Shown in pieces: positions 1 to 7,835 of a stretch of 19,533 nucleotides of DNA (position 1 is its first letter; each line of letters begins with the position of its first letter). Origin of the DNA: an uncultured Erysipelotrichaceae bacterium (GTDB lineage Bacteria > Bacillota_I > Bacilli_A > Erysipelotrichales > Erysipelotrichaceae); contig CALNCD010000110.1 of assembly GCA_937874965.1 (NCBI GenBank), positions 1-19,533 of the forward strand, written 5' to 3'. Under the pieces are notes generated by a model. The model was not told where the DNA came from. It was given only the letters and a program-made list of their open reading frames with translations, and did no database searches. Position numbers and translations under genes: made by a program.

Positions 1-1017
1 GGAATCAAGTGCTTTACGCATGAAGGCGTGAAGATTTCCGAAAGTCTTGAGAACCGCATTGAGCAGTTCATTGACGGAGAAGTTCAGGTCACCCGTTCAG
101 CTAATGAGGAAATCGGGAAAGTCTTCTCCTACGAGAAGGGTATTGCCCATTATGAAGCTTATCTGAAATCATTGTTTTCGTTTTCGTTGAAAGGGAAGAA
201 GATTGTTCTGGACTGTGCAAATGGCTCTGCCGTCCGCTCTGCTAAGCATGTCTTTGAATCCTTTGGAGCATCACTGTTGGTGATCAATGATCGCCCGGAC
301 GGGTTGAATGTCAACACACTCTGCGGATCGACTCATCCTGAGCAGATGATTCAGGCTGTTCTGGACAATAAAGCCGATATGGGTTTTGCTTTTGATGGGG
401 ATGCTGACCGATGTATTGCGTGCGATCATCTGGGAAATCTTGTGGATGGGGATAAGACTCTCTATGCTTGCGGTTTATACATGAAAGAACAGGGTCGTCT
501 GGCGAAGAATACAATTGTGACGACTGTTATGGCTAACCTTGGGTTGTATAAGCTCTTTGAAAGCATCGGCATTCATACGGAAATGACCCAGGTCGGAGAT
601 AAGTATGTCTATCAGAAGATGGTTGAAGGCCGCTATTCCCTGGGCGGTGAACAGAGCGGTCATATTATTTTCAAAGAACACGCGACGACTGGAGATGGCT
701 TGCTGACTGCCTTGAAGCTGAGTGAAGCATGCGTGATGAAATCTTCCAGTCTTTATGACCTTACGAAAGAACTGATTATATACCCGCAATTGTTGAAAAA
801 CGTGAAAGTGAACGATAAGAAGAGTGCTTTGGAGAGTCTTGCCCTTCAATCCGTAGTTGATACCGTGGCTGGAGAATTGGGGGATAATGGCCGGATACTG
901 GTCCGTCCTTCAGGAACAGAACCTCTGGTTCGCGTCATGGTTGAAGCCGAGAACGAAGCCTTGTGTACACAGTATGTCAACCAGGTGGTTGATGTCATTG
1001 TTTCTGCAGGATTATAG
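1..1017 (+). CDS. glmM: Phosphoglucosamine mutase, 5'-truncated by the window edge
   Basis: Converts glucosamine-6-phosphate to glucosamine-1-phosphate in the cytoplasm, feeding UDP-GlcNAc and peptidoglycan synthesis. The frame is open from base 1 and begins with GIKCFTHEG, which in the family follows directly after the catalytic phosphoserine loop. That loop and about the first 100 residues therefore lie outside the window. The metal-binding loop FDGDADR is near base 393, the sugar-binding GGEQSGH near 642, and the C-terminal phosphate-binding RPSGTEPLVRVMVE near 903. The GTG at base 28 is internal, not a start. A terminator follows immediately. The identification is secure from these three motifs; other alpha-D-phosphohexomutases fit less well because of the sequence around GGEQSGH and the C-terminus. 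Confidence 0.95.
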   Translation, partial: GIKCFTHEGVKISESLENRIEQFIDGEVQVTRSANEEIGKVFSYEKGIAHYEAYLKSLFSFSLKGKKIVLDCANGSAVRSAKHVFESFGASLLVINDRPDGLNVNTLCGSTHPEQMIQAVLDNKADMGFAFDGDADRCIACDHLGNLVDGDKTLYACGLYMKEQGRLAKNTIVTTVMANLGLYKLFESIGIHTEMTQVGDKYVYQKMVEGRYSLGGEQSGHIIFKEHATTGDGLLTALKLSEACVMKSSSLYDLTKELIIYPQLLKNVKVNDKKSALESLALQSVVDTVAGELGDNGRILVRPSGTEPLVRVMVEAENEALCTQYVNQVVDVIVSAGL

Positions 1018-1040
1018 ATAGCCATTGGCTGTCTTTTTTT
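1016..1040 (+). terminator. Rho-independent terminator of glmM
   Basis: An 8-bp stem (AGATAGCC with GGCTGTCT, one G-U pair) closes a 3-nt loop and runs into seven T residues. The stem overlaps the glmM stop codon. Confidence 0.9.
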
Positions 1041-1070
1041 AAGGATGAAATGAAGCTGGCTGTGTGGTAT

Positions 1071-1098
1071 TTTGTTTCTGTCTTTTTTAACGTATAAT
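1071..1098 (+). promoter_or_regulatory. Candidate promoter of the two-component operon
   Basis: A perfect TATAAT lies at 1093-1098, 18 bases before the response regulator ATG. The upstream TTTGTT at 1071-1076 (16-base spacer) is only a weak -35. The short distance to the start leaves little leader. Confidence 0.55.
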
Positions 1099-1116
1099 AG
1101 TGAAAAGAGGTCATCT

Positions 1117-1776
1117 ATGAAAAAAGTAATTTGCATTGTTGAAGATGAAAAAGATCTCAATGAACTGTGCCGCAGCTATCTTGAGAAAGAAGGGTATGAA
1201 GTGCGTTCCTACTATACCTTTGAACAAGCCAACGCTCATGTCGAAGATGATGATGTTCATCTGTGGATCCTGGATATCATGCTGGATGATCGAAGCGGGT
1301 TTGATTTAATTGAAACCATCAAGCTGAAGTCACCGCAGACACCGGTTATTTTCATGTCTGCCCGGGATAAGGAATTTGATCGCATTATCGGACTCGAAAA
1401 AGGCAGTGATGATTACATCACCAAGCCGTTCTCGCCCAAGGAACTTGTCTTGCGTGTCAATAACATCATCCGTCGTGTCTATAAGCAGGATGATGGCCGT
1501 ATGGTCGTCGATGGCTATGAAGTGGACGAAAATCAGCGCAAGGCCTTGCTTGACGGTCTTGACCTGGATTTGACGACCAAGGAATTTGATTTGTTGATGT
1601 TCTTTATCAAAAACCGGGGGATTGCCTTCAGCCGTGAACAGATTCTAAGTAAAGTCTGGGAGGAAAACTATTTTGGTTCGGATCGGGCTGTTGACGATAC
1701 GCTGCGTCGATTACGGCGGAAGATGCCGAATCTAAGCATCAATACCATCTATGGCTATGGCTATCGGCTGGGCTGA
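1117..1776 (+). CDS. OmpR/PhoB-family response regulator, CssR-like
   Basis: A 219-residue DNA-binding response regulator. The receiver domain (about 1-115) shows the acidic pair E9-D10, phosphoacceptor D53 in LDIML, the conserved Ser in MSARD and Lys in TKPF. The C-terminal winged helix (about 125-219) has FGSDRAVDD and RRLRRKMP, ending in TIYGYGYR. These segments closely resemble my memory of B. subtilis CssR, the secretion-stress regulator, but no htrA-type protease gene is nearby, so the stimulus is unproven. The start at 1117 follows AAAGAGG and begins the receiver domain correctly. The stop overlaps the kinase start (TGATG), indicating translational coupling. Confidence 0.9.
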   Translation: MKKVICIVEDEKDLNELCRSYLEKEGYEVRSYYTFEQANAHVEDDDVHLWILDIMLDDRSGFDLIETIKLKSPQTPVIFMSARDKEFDRIIGLEKGSDDYITKPFSPKELVLRVNNIIRRVYKQDDGRMVVDGYEVDENQRKALLDGLDLDLTTKEFDLLMFFIKNRGIAFSREQILSKVWEENYFGSDRAVDDTLRRLRRKMPNLSINTIYGYGYRLG

Positions 1777-3146
1777 TGACAAAGCTACGTAACTGGGTCA
1801 AGCACCTTACCTTGCCTCAGCAGCTCTCAGCAATCCTATTAGTGACCGTGTCTTTTTTCACTGTCTTTATCTTCGTGTTTCTTTCTGGAAATATTGAGTC
1901 ATTTGTCAATTCGGAGATGCTTTCTGTCATCCGTCGCAATCAGCAGGCAGCGATTGCGAACTATAAAGAATACGGAACGCTCTTAAGCGGTGAAGAAGAC
2001 CAGACGATTATTAATGTCATCTATGTGGATCATCATGTGGATAGGCAAGTCGGATTATCATTGCTGACGCCTTCTGTTCAGCAGGAACTCAGCGGCTATA
2101 CTTTGATGTACGATGAATTGGTTTCCCGGACATCCGATGGGCAATGGTTCAAACTGACTTCCATCGATAGTGAGACTAAGATCATCACCATGGTTTCAAA
2201 ACCTTTCCAGAACAGTTTCAAGCAGATGCTGCTCGAAGTGGTTTATCTGACATTGCTCGGGATGATCATCATGTTTCTGCTTCTGATTATCTGGGTAGGA
2301 TTTATCATCCATCCGTTGAATCAGATTCGTCAGTACATCGAGAAAATCCGTAAAGGGGAAGAAGCGACACTTATGGTGGATCGAGGAGATGAAATCGGTG
2401 AGCTTGCAACGGCTGTTGTCGAGATGAATGCGGAACTGACTCGCCAAGAAAAGGTCAAACAGGAAATGATCCAGAATATCTCCCATGATCTGAAGACGCC
2501 TATCGCAACGATTAAGTCCTACGGTGAGAGCATCAAGGACGGTATCTATCCGTATGAAACATTGGAGAAGAGTGTTGATGTAATTATCGAAAATGCGAAT
2601 CGTCTTGAGAAGAAAGTCAAAGGGTTATTGATGCTGAATCGGATTGATTACTTGACTTACATGAGTAAAGAAGACGATACGGTTGATATGTATGATGTGG
2701 TCTCGAAGGTCATTCTTTCCACCAAGCAGATCCGTTCTGATGTTACCTTGAAAATGAATGAGAAGCATGCGACATTCAAAGGTTCTGAAGAGCCGTGGCG
2801 GGTTGTGATTGAAAACCTGATTGAGAATGCTCTGCGTTATGCCAAGTCCGTTATTGAAATCACCATTGACGATGATCGGGTCAGTGTCCGTAATGATGGC
2901 AAGCCTCTTGATGATCATGAAATGAAACATCTGTTCACTCCCTATGAAAAAGGCAAGGAAGGCCAATTCGGATTGGGCCTTTCAATAGTCAAGAAAGTCG
3001 TCAACAGTTATGGGTATAAGGTTGATGCAGAAAATACAGAAGACGGGGTTATCTTTACATTGCATGGTGATGTCAGGCAGAAACCTCGTAAGCAGCGCGA
3101 GCGGCAGAACCGGCGTCCTCGCAAAGAAAAAGGCGTATCAAATTGA
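1776..3146 (+). CDS. Sensor histidine kinase, CssS-like, partner of the upstream regulator
   Basis: A 456-residue membrane kinase. Transmembrane helices at about 15-37 and 152-178 enclose an extracytoplasmic domain of about 115 residues. HAMP follows (about 179-230). The dimerisation helix has the phosphorylated His237 in QNISHDLKTP, and the ATPase domain has the N box ENLIENALRYA (346-356), NDG (373-375) and a glycine lid GQFGLGLS (397-403). The stretch from NISHDLKTP through KSYGESIKDGIYP resembles B. subtilis CssS. The last 20 or so residues are very basic (RQKPRKQRERQNRRPRKEK) and lie beyond the normal ATPase domain end; part of this tail is encoded in the terminator stem. The start overlaps the regulator stop. 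Confidence 0.9.
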   Translation: MTKLRNWVKHLTLPQQLSAILLVTVSFFTVFIFVFLSGNIESFVNSEMLSVIRRNQQAAIANYKEYGTLLSGEEDQTIINVIYVDHHVDRQVGLSLLTPSVQQELSGYTLMYDELVSRTSDGQWFKLTSIDSETKIITMVSKPFQNSFKQMLLEVVYLTLLGMIIMFLLLIIWVGFIIHPLNQIRQYIEKIRKGEEATLMVDRGDEIGELATAVVEMNAELTRQEKVKQEMIQNISHDLKTPIATIKSYGESIKDGIYPYETLEKSVDVIIENANRLEKKVKGLLMLNRIDYLTYMSKEDDTVDMYDVVSKVILSTKQIRSDVTLKMNEKHATFKGSEEPWRVVIENLIENALRYAKSVIEITIDDDRVSVRNDGKPLDDHEMKHLFTPYEKGKEGQFGLGLSIVKKVVNSYGYKVDAENTEDGVIFTLHGDVRQKPRKQRERQNRRPRKEKGVSN

Positions 3147-3157
3147 TATGCCTTTTT
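3127..3157. terminator. Bidirectional terminator between convergent operons
   Basis: A 14-bp stem (3127-3140 with 3144-3157, one G-U pair) closes a 3-base loop. It has A5 on one side and T5 on the other, so it works on both strands: for the kinase operon on plus and for the methionine operon on minus. Its left arm and loop encode the last kinase codons, and it ends within the stop codon of the minus-strand gene. Confidence 0.92.
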
Positions 3158-4287
3158 AGAGTCTGTCCAGGGCATCGCAGAGCTGATTCAAGGCTTGTGT
3201 GAGTGTCGCACGAGGACAGGCAATGTTAATTCGCTGAAAGCCGGAACCACCCTCACCGAATAGAGGGCCATCATCCAGCCAGAGTTTTGCCTGGTGCAGG
3301 ATAAAGTGGTTCAAGTCACTTATCGCCAATGCCCTGAAGTCAATCCAGACCAGATAGGTAGCTTCCAGAGGGGTTATGATCAGACAGGGGCAGCGTGAAG
3401 ACAGGAAGCGGCAGAGGTACTGATAATTTCCGTAAAGGTAGTCTTTGAGTTCTTTTAACCATGGTGCACCGTTTTCATAGACGCTTTCGCAAGCGATAAG
3501 GCCAGCACCGTTTGGTTGGCTGTATCCGACTCTTTGGACTTCCTGACGAAAACGTTGGCGGATATCGGGATGCTTAATCATGATATTCGAGATCTGGAAG
3601 GCAGCGAGATTAAAGGTCTTGGAAGGTGAGGTGCAGATAATCCAGTGGTCAAACGTCTCGTCCACTTTGGCCAGCGGATAATGCGACTGCCCCGAAAAGA
3701 CCAGATCCATGTGAATCTCGTCTGAGACGACAATGACACCATACTGTTTGGCCAAGGAAACAATTGCTTCTAACTCCGATGGCCGCAGAACCCGGCTCAA
3801 GGGATTGTGAGGGTTACAAAGCAACATCATTTTTAGTGAGTGGTTCTCGAAACATTGACGAAGTCCTTCGAAATCCAGTGTATAGGTGCCCGCATCGTTT
3901 GTCCACTCAAAGCTGACAACATTCCGATGATTATCCTGAATGACGTCGAAGAAGGGGTAATAGACCGGTGTCAGAATCAAGATGTCATCGCCAACCTCGC
4001 TGAAGGCTTTGACAGCAGTTGCAAGGGCGAAGACTACACCCGGCGTCACCGTGATCCATTCAGGATGGATGGTCCATTGATGTTCCGTTTCGAACCAACG
4101 GACAATGGATTGGCGATAAGAAGCATCGCTTTCAGTATACCCGAACTGAGCTCTTCTGACATAACTGCTTAAAGCATCAATCACACAGGGAGGGGATGCA
4201 AAATCCATCGGGCCGTCCTCGTTCCTGGCTGAAATCGTGTTTAAGGGAGCGGGTATTTTTGCGATCAATCAAAGTATCAAAGCGCAT
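3156..4287 (-). pseudogene. malY: MalY/PatB-type cystathionine beta-lyase, frameshifted by an N-terminal deletion
   Basis: A PLP-dependent C-S lyase (aminotransferase fold type I) that would split cystathionine to homocysteine. The natural start is ATG at 4287, overlapping the preceding gene's stop. From it the frame reads MRFDTLIDRKNTRSLK then HDFSQERGRPDG, the usual family N-terminus, and then hits TGA at 4179-4177 (36 aa). The rest of the protein, beginning MDFASPP (ATG at 4208), is in a different frame and runs intact to 3156: FGYTESD, CNPHNP, SDEIHMD and the PLP lysine in SPSKTFN. The conserved block normally between these halves (LP-W-VAD) is missing. The junction lies on ATGGA (4204-4208). 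A shorter product from TTG 4268 or ATG 4208 is possible but would lack the block. Confidence 0.85.
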
Positions 4288-5437
4288 CAAAGGACTCCAG
4301 GGCTTGCTTCAAGTCGTCAATCAGATCATCCACATGTTCTATACAGACTGAGAGACGAAGAAAGCGGCGGTTTATGCCGTTTTTCTCGAGGATGAGAGGG
4401 TCAACATCCGCATGTGTCTGAGTTATCGGATAGGTGATCAAGGTTTCCACTCCGCCCAGGCTTTCCGCAAATGCGATAAGCTGAAGATGACTGAGGAGGT
4501 GAGCGGCTCTGGCTTCCTGATCTACTTCGAAGGATAGCATTGCGCCATGGCCACGGGCTTGGGCACAATGAACAGAATAACCCGGATGATCAGGGTCTCC
4601 CAGATAGAAAATGTGCTTGATGGCGTGATGATGCTTCAGATACTGAAAGATAGCTTCCGCATTTTCACTGGCTTGACGCATCCGGATTGCCAATGTCTTG
4701 ATTCCTCTGAGAATCAGCCAGCTATCAAATGGAGCAAGTCCAGATCCGGTGGTCTTCGCCAGAAAGCGCAGACGTTGCGAGAAGGAAGGATGCTTGGAAA
4801 CAATGAAGCCGGCCAAGGTGTCGTTGTGTCCGCCCAGGTATTTGGTTGCGCTATGAATCACAAAGTCTGCACCTAAGTCCAAAGGGTTCTGGTAATATGG
4901 CGTCAAGAAGGTATTGTCTACGATAACAAGCGTCTGCTGCTGATGCGCGAGTTCGGAAATGCTTTTGATATCAGAGGTTCTCATTAAAGGATTTGTCGGC
5001 GTTTCCAGGAAAATGGCCGTTATTGAGTCATTGAGTGCCGCTTCAACCGTATGAATATCCGTGGTGTCAATCGCAATGCACTGAATGCCTCGAGGGGCAA
5101 GCAAATGAGTGAAAAAGCGGATTGTGCCTCCGTACAGATCATCACTGACCAGGAGGGTGTCTCCAGGTTTGAAGAGTTCGAAAAGCAAGGTTGTCGCAGC
5201 CATGCCTGTTGAAAATGCAAGAGCATCATCGCCGTGTTCAAGGCGATTCACGACCATCTCCAATTCATGTTTGGTTGGATTTTGCAAGCGTGAGTAATCA
5301 TAGCCGCTCGAGATACCCAAGGCAGGATGCGCATAGGTGGCACTCTGGTAGATCGGCATGGAGATGCTTCCGGTGTTATCTGCCTGTTTCTTCACGTCAC
5401 TGGAGAGAATACAGAGCGTTTCAATGTGTTATGTCAT
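4277..5437 (-). pseudogene. Cystathionine gamma-synthase/lyase family gene with a stop at codon 3
   Basis: A Cys/Met-metabolism PLP enzyme (MetI/MetB/MetC type) expected to make or break cystathionine. A strong Shine-Dalgarno (AAAGGAGG) precedes ATG at 5437, which overlaps the metA stop, but the reading is ATG ACA TAA. After the TAA the same frame continues HIETLCILSSDVKKQADN and TGSISMPIYQ, matching the family N-terminus, so codon 3 probably was CAA. From 5395 (GTG) to 4277 the remaining 372 codons are intact: YSRLQNPT (phosphate binding), the PLP lysine in HSATKYLGG (Lys185 from the GTG) and PFDSWLILRG. Reinitiation at GTG 5395 could rescue a protein lacking about 14 residues, but no ribosome binding site is visible there. 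Substrate choice (synthase, lyase or sulfhydrylase) cannot be settled from sequence. Confidence 0.75.
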
Positions 5438-6345
5438 AAGACCTCCTTTTGATTCAGGGTATCAAGATTATAAGGTGTTTCCTGATAGACATAGTAATTC
5501 AGCCAATTGGTAAAGATCAAAGTTCCGTCCGATCGCCAATCAAAACGGGGGACATCCTGCTCATAGAAGGGAGGTGCAATTGATAGTCCCTTCTTTAAAT
5601 CCCGTCGGTATTCCTGATCGAGTGTTCCTTGATCATATTCCAGATGACCGGTAATGAAGATGTTCCGGTTGTCCTTTGATTTGAAAATTACGGGTCCGGT
5701 TTCAGGGCTGGAGACCAGAACCTCAAGATCCGGATGGTGTCTCAGGGCATCTTCATCCAAGACCGCATGACAGGAGTGGGGGATCTTGAGAACGGGATTG
5801 ATTCCGCGCAGAAGGGCATCTTGCTTTTCCACTGTATGAGAAAAAACCCCGAAACACTTTTGCGTTCGCAGGGTCTTTGGAATCCGATAATCAGTGAATG
5901 CACGTGCGAAAGCTCCCCAACAAAGACAAAGCGTTGAGGTTACGTGCGTATTTGCATAGGAAAAGATGGTTTGCAGTTCATCCCAGTAACTGACATCCTG
6001 GTATGCAAGCTGTTCCAGCGGAGCTCCTGTGACAATCAGACCATCGAAGTTCTGGTTCTTGATGTGATCGAAGGTCGTATAGAACTCAAACAGATGGCTT
6101 TCGGGGGTGTTCTGAGCCTGATGTGTCGCTGGATAAAGGAAAGTCATCGTGACCTGCAAAGGAGAATTGGAGAGCATTCTCAGAATCTGTGTTTCGGTTT
6201 CAATCTTTGTCGGCATCAGATTCAACAGTGCAATCTTCAGAGGGCGGATATCCTGGGTCCGTGCTCGTTGGGGTTCCATGACATTGACAAACTCATCGCT
6301 GAGAATGGAATATGCGGGGATTGTCTTGGGAATAATAATGGGCAT
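5434..6345 (-). CDS. metA: Homoserine O-acetyltransferase, MetA family
   Basis: Acylates homoserine, the first committed step to methionine. 303 residues, near the family's usual 300-310. Visible residues: Lys47 in LNLMPTKIETE, nucleophile Cys142 in LCLCWGA, His234 and Glu236 in TGHLEYD, Glu245 and Arg248 for substrate. The residue after TGAPL is Glu111, which in characterised homologues goes with acetyl-CoA (Gly in the E. coli succinyl enzyme), so acetylation is predicted. Oddities: PHSCH instead of PHSRH (Cys192), GHLEYD instead of GHPEYD (Leu235), and WGAFA instead of WGAQA. The first two are each one C-to-T change from consensus and could be early decay or lineage divergence. The start follows TAAGGAG, which overlaps the previous stop codon. 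Confidence 0.92.
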   Translation of the reverse strand: MPIIIPKTIPAYSILSDEFVNVMEPQRARTQDIRPLKIALLNLMPTKIETETQILRMLSNSPLQVTMTFLYPATHQAQNTPESHLFEFYTTFDHIKNQNFDGLIVTGAPLEQLAYQDVSYWDELQTIFSYANTHVTSTLCLCWGAFARAFTDYRIPKTLRTQKCFGVFSHTVEKQDALLRGINPVLKIPHSCHAVLDEDALRHHPDLEVLVSSPETGPVIFKSKDNRNIFITGHLEYDQGTLDQEYRRDLKKGLSIAPPFYEQDVPRFDWRSDGTLIFTNWLNYYVYQETPYNLDTLNQKEVL

Positions 6346-6357
6346 ATCGCTAACTCC

Positions 6358-7476
6358 TTAATCTTTCGGCCATAATTCTTCAGCAATTTCCTTAATCAAG
6401 GCAACTTTCTTCCACTGATCGCTTTCACTCAGGATATTGCCCTCTTCGGTCGAGGCGAAACCGCATTGCGGCGATAGGGATAGACGCTCAAGGGGAATAA
6501 AGGTGCTGGCTTGCCGGATGCGGGCAATAACGCTCTCCTTTGATTCCAAGGTTCCGTTTTTTGAAGTTACAAGGCCGAGTACAACCTCTTTTTCAGGACT
6601 TACTGCCTTTAATGGTTCAAAAGAACCGGAGCGTTCATCATCGAATTCCAGATAGAATGATGAGACGTTTTCATTTGTAAACAGAACATCCGCAACCCGT
6701 TGATATCCGCCTTCGAAGGCATGATGGGAATGGTAGTTGCCCCGGCAGACATGGGTTGTGATGACGAGGTCGTCTGGTGCATTATGGATGAGAGCGTTGT
6801 TGAGATCAAGGGCTTGTTTCAGAATTGAATCAACTGCGGATTCGTCGATCTCAAGCTTATTCAGAGAATCCGGGCTGAGATAGGCACCCCAGGTGCAGTC
6901 GTCGAGCTGCAGAAGACGGCATCCGTTTGCATAGAGGTCCTGGATCACTTGGGTATAGGCGTTCACGATAGCGGCCAGAAGGGTTTCTGTCTCTGGATAG
7001 ATGGTCTGAGTTGAGATTTGGTTCTCTGGGCGAAGCAATTCGACCAAGAACTGGGCAGGTGCAGGAATTGTCTGTTTTAAGCCTGATCGTCCATTGACAT
7101 AATCGCGGACAAAGATAAAGTGCTCAACGAAGGGATGATGTTCACCATTGATCGGTCCGCTTAAGCTCGCAGTATCGCTTCGCGTTTCGAGGTCGACAAA
7201 GTGATAGCCTTCTTGAAGCAGGCGACGCTCAACCCCGTTGAATCCCCAGAAAAAGTCAGTATGCCAAAGTGCTCTTCGGAATTCACCGTCGGTGATATAC
7301 GGCAATCCTGCATCAATCTGCTGATCAATGAGTTGACGGATACAGCGGTCCTCAATGGCGGTCAATGCCTCTTTGCTTAGCGTATGTTCTTCGTAGTGCT
7401 GTCGGGCCTCTTTCAACTCCTGTGGTCTCAGAAAACTGCCGACGACATCGAAATGCTTGTAATTTGTTCTGCTCAT
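6358..7476 (-). CDS. MetE C-terminal-domain-like methionine synthase (YxjG/YxjH type)
   Basis: A 372-residue single-barrel protein related to the catalytic half of cobalamin-independent methionine synthase, expected to methylate homocysteine or a related thiol. It starts SRTNYKHFDVVGSFLRP and has ITDGEFRR. The zinc ligands of the family are present: His and Cys in TTHVCRGN, Glu in YLEFDDE and Cys in LSPQCGFAS. It lacks the N-terminal MetE domain, and its methyl donor is not evident. The start at 7476 (ATGAGCAGA after AGAGGGAAC) is preferred over upstream in-frame ATGs at 7491 and 7530, because the latter lies inside the T-box terminator region. First gene of the Met T-box operon. Confidence 0.88.
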   Translation of the reverse strand: MSRTNYKHFDVVGSFLRPQELKEARQHYEEHTLSKEALTAIEDRCIRQLIDQQIDAGLPYITDGEFRRALWHTDFFWGFNGVERRLLQEGYHFVDLETRSDTASLSGPINGEHHPFVEHFIFVRDYVNGRSGLKQTIPAPAQFLVELLRPENQISTQTIYPETETLLAAIVNAYTQVIQDLYANGCRLLQLDDCTWGAYLSPDSLNKLEIDESAVDSILKQALDLNNALIHNAPDDLVITTHVCRGNYHSHHAFEGGYQRVADVLFTNENVSSFYLEFDDERSGSFEPLKAVSPEKEVVLGLVTSKNGTLESKESVIARIRQASTFIPLERLSLSPQCGFASTEEGNILSESDQWKKVALIKEIAEELWPKD

Positions 7477-7513
7477 AGTTCCCTCTTTCATGCCGCTTGG
7501 CGTACTGGGATTT

Positions 7514-7766
7514 AAACAAAAAACTCCCATCCCTAAGGATGAGAGTACTCATGTTACCACCTTTTTCCATAGCGGCTTCACAACCGCTACCTCTTCGAGT
7601 TCCAGCAAACTCTATCGCAATAACAGGCGATCCTGGCTGAATTTTAGTTTCCCTCGATCCAGCAACTCCAAGTCCATCTTCATCGCATGGCCGAATCTCT
7701 GCTTGCACCGTTACAGAGTCTCTGTGATCCGTCCATGGGATTACTCTACTTTTCTTTGTTTTTATT
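7514..7766 (-). promoter_or_regulatory. T-box leader, methionine-specific (AUG specifier)
   Basis: Read on the minus strand. Stem I contains the typical apical segment CGGTGCAAGC. The specifier segment GAAGATGGACTTGGAGTTGC has AUG (7677-7675) at the usual position after GAA. The T-box motif AAAGGTGGTAACATGAG (7565-7547 region) forms an antiterminator with CTCATCCTT. The competing terminator is ACTCTCATCC / GGGATGGGAG followed by six T. Uncharged tRNA-Met should stabilise the antiterminator and turn on the operon. The specifier was placed by comparison with the canonical layout, not by folding. Confidence 0.85.
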
Positions 7767-7772
7767 AATTCC

Positions 7773-7800
7773 ATTATAAAGAATGAAATTTGAAAGTCAA
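7773..7800 (-). promoter_or_regulatory. Promoter of the methionine operon
   Basis: TTGACT (7800-7795), 16-base spacer, TATAAT (7778-7773) on the minus strand, placing the transcript start just ahead of the T-box leader. Confidence 0.85.
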
Positions 7801-7835
7801 GGGAAATTGATCGGCCCGGCCGTTGCTTAGGAAAT

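Noticed and set aside
1144..1182. In-frame ATG at 11144 as csoR start and ATG at 1072 as response regulator start
   Set aside because: Both lie in or before promoter elements and add residues not found in the families; the starts at 11183 and 1117 have proper ribosome binding sites.
5429..5431. TAA at codon 3 as a recoded sense codon
   Set aside because: TAA is used as an ordinary stop elsewhere in the window (for example ecfT and the MetE-like gene), and no recoding signal is visible.
7808..7822. GC-rich hairpin CGGCCGGGCCG after the SPFH gene as a terminator
   Set aside because: The stem is only 4 bp, followed by ATCAATTT without a proper U run; termination there is not supported.
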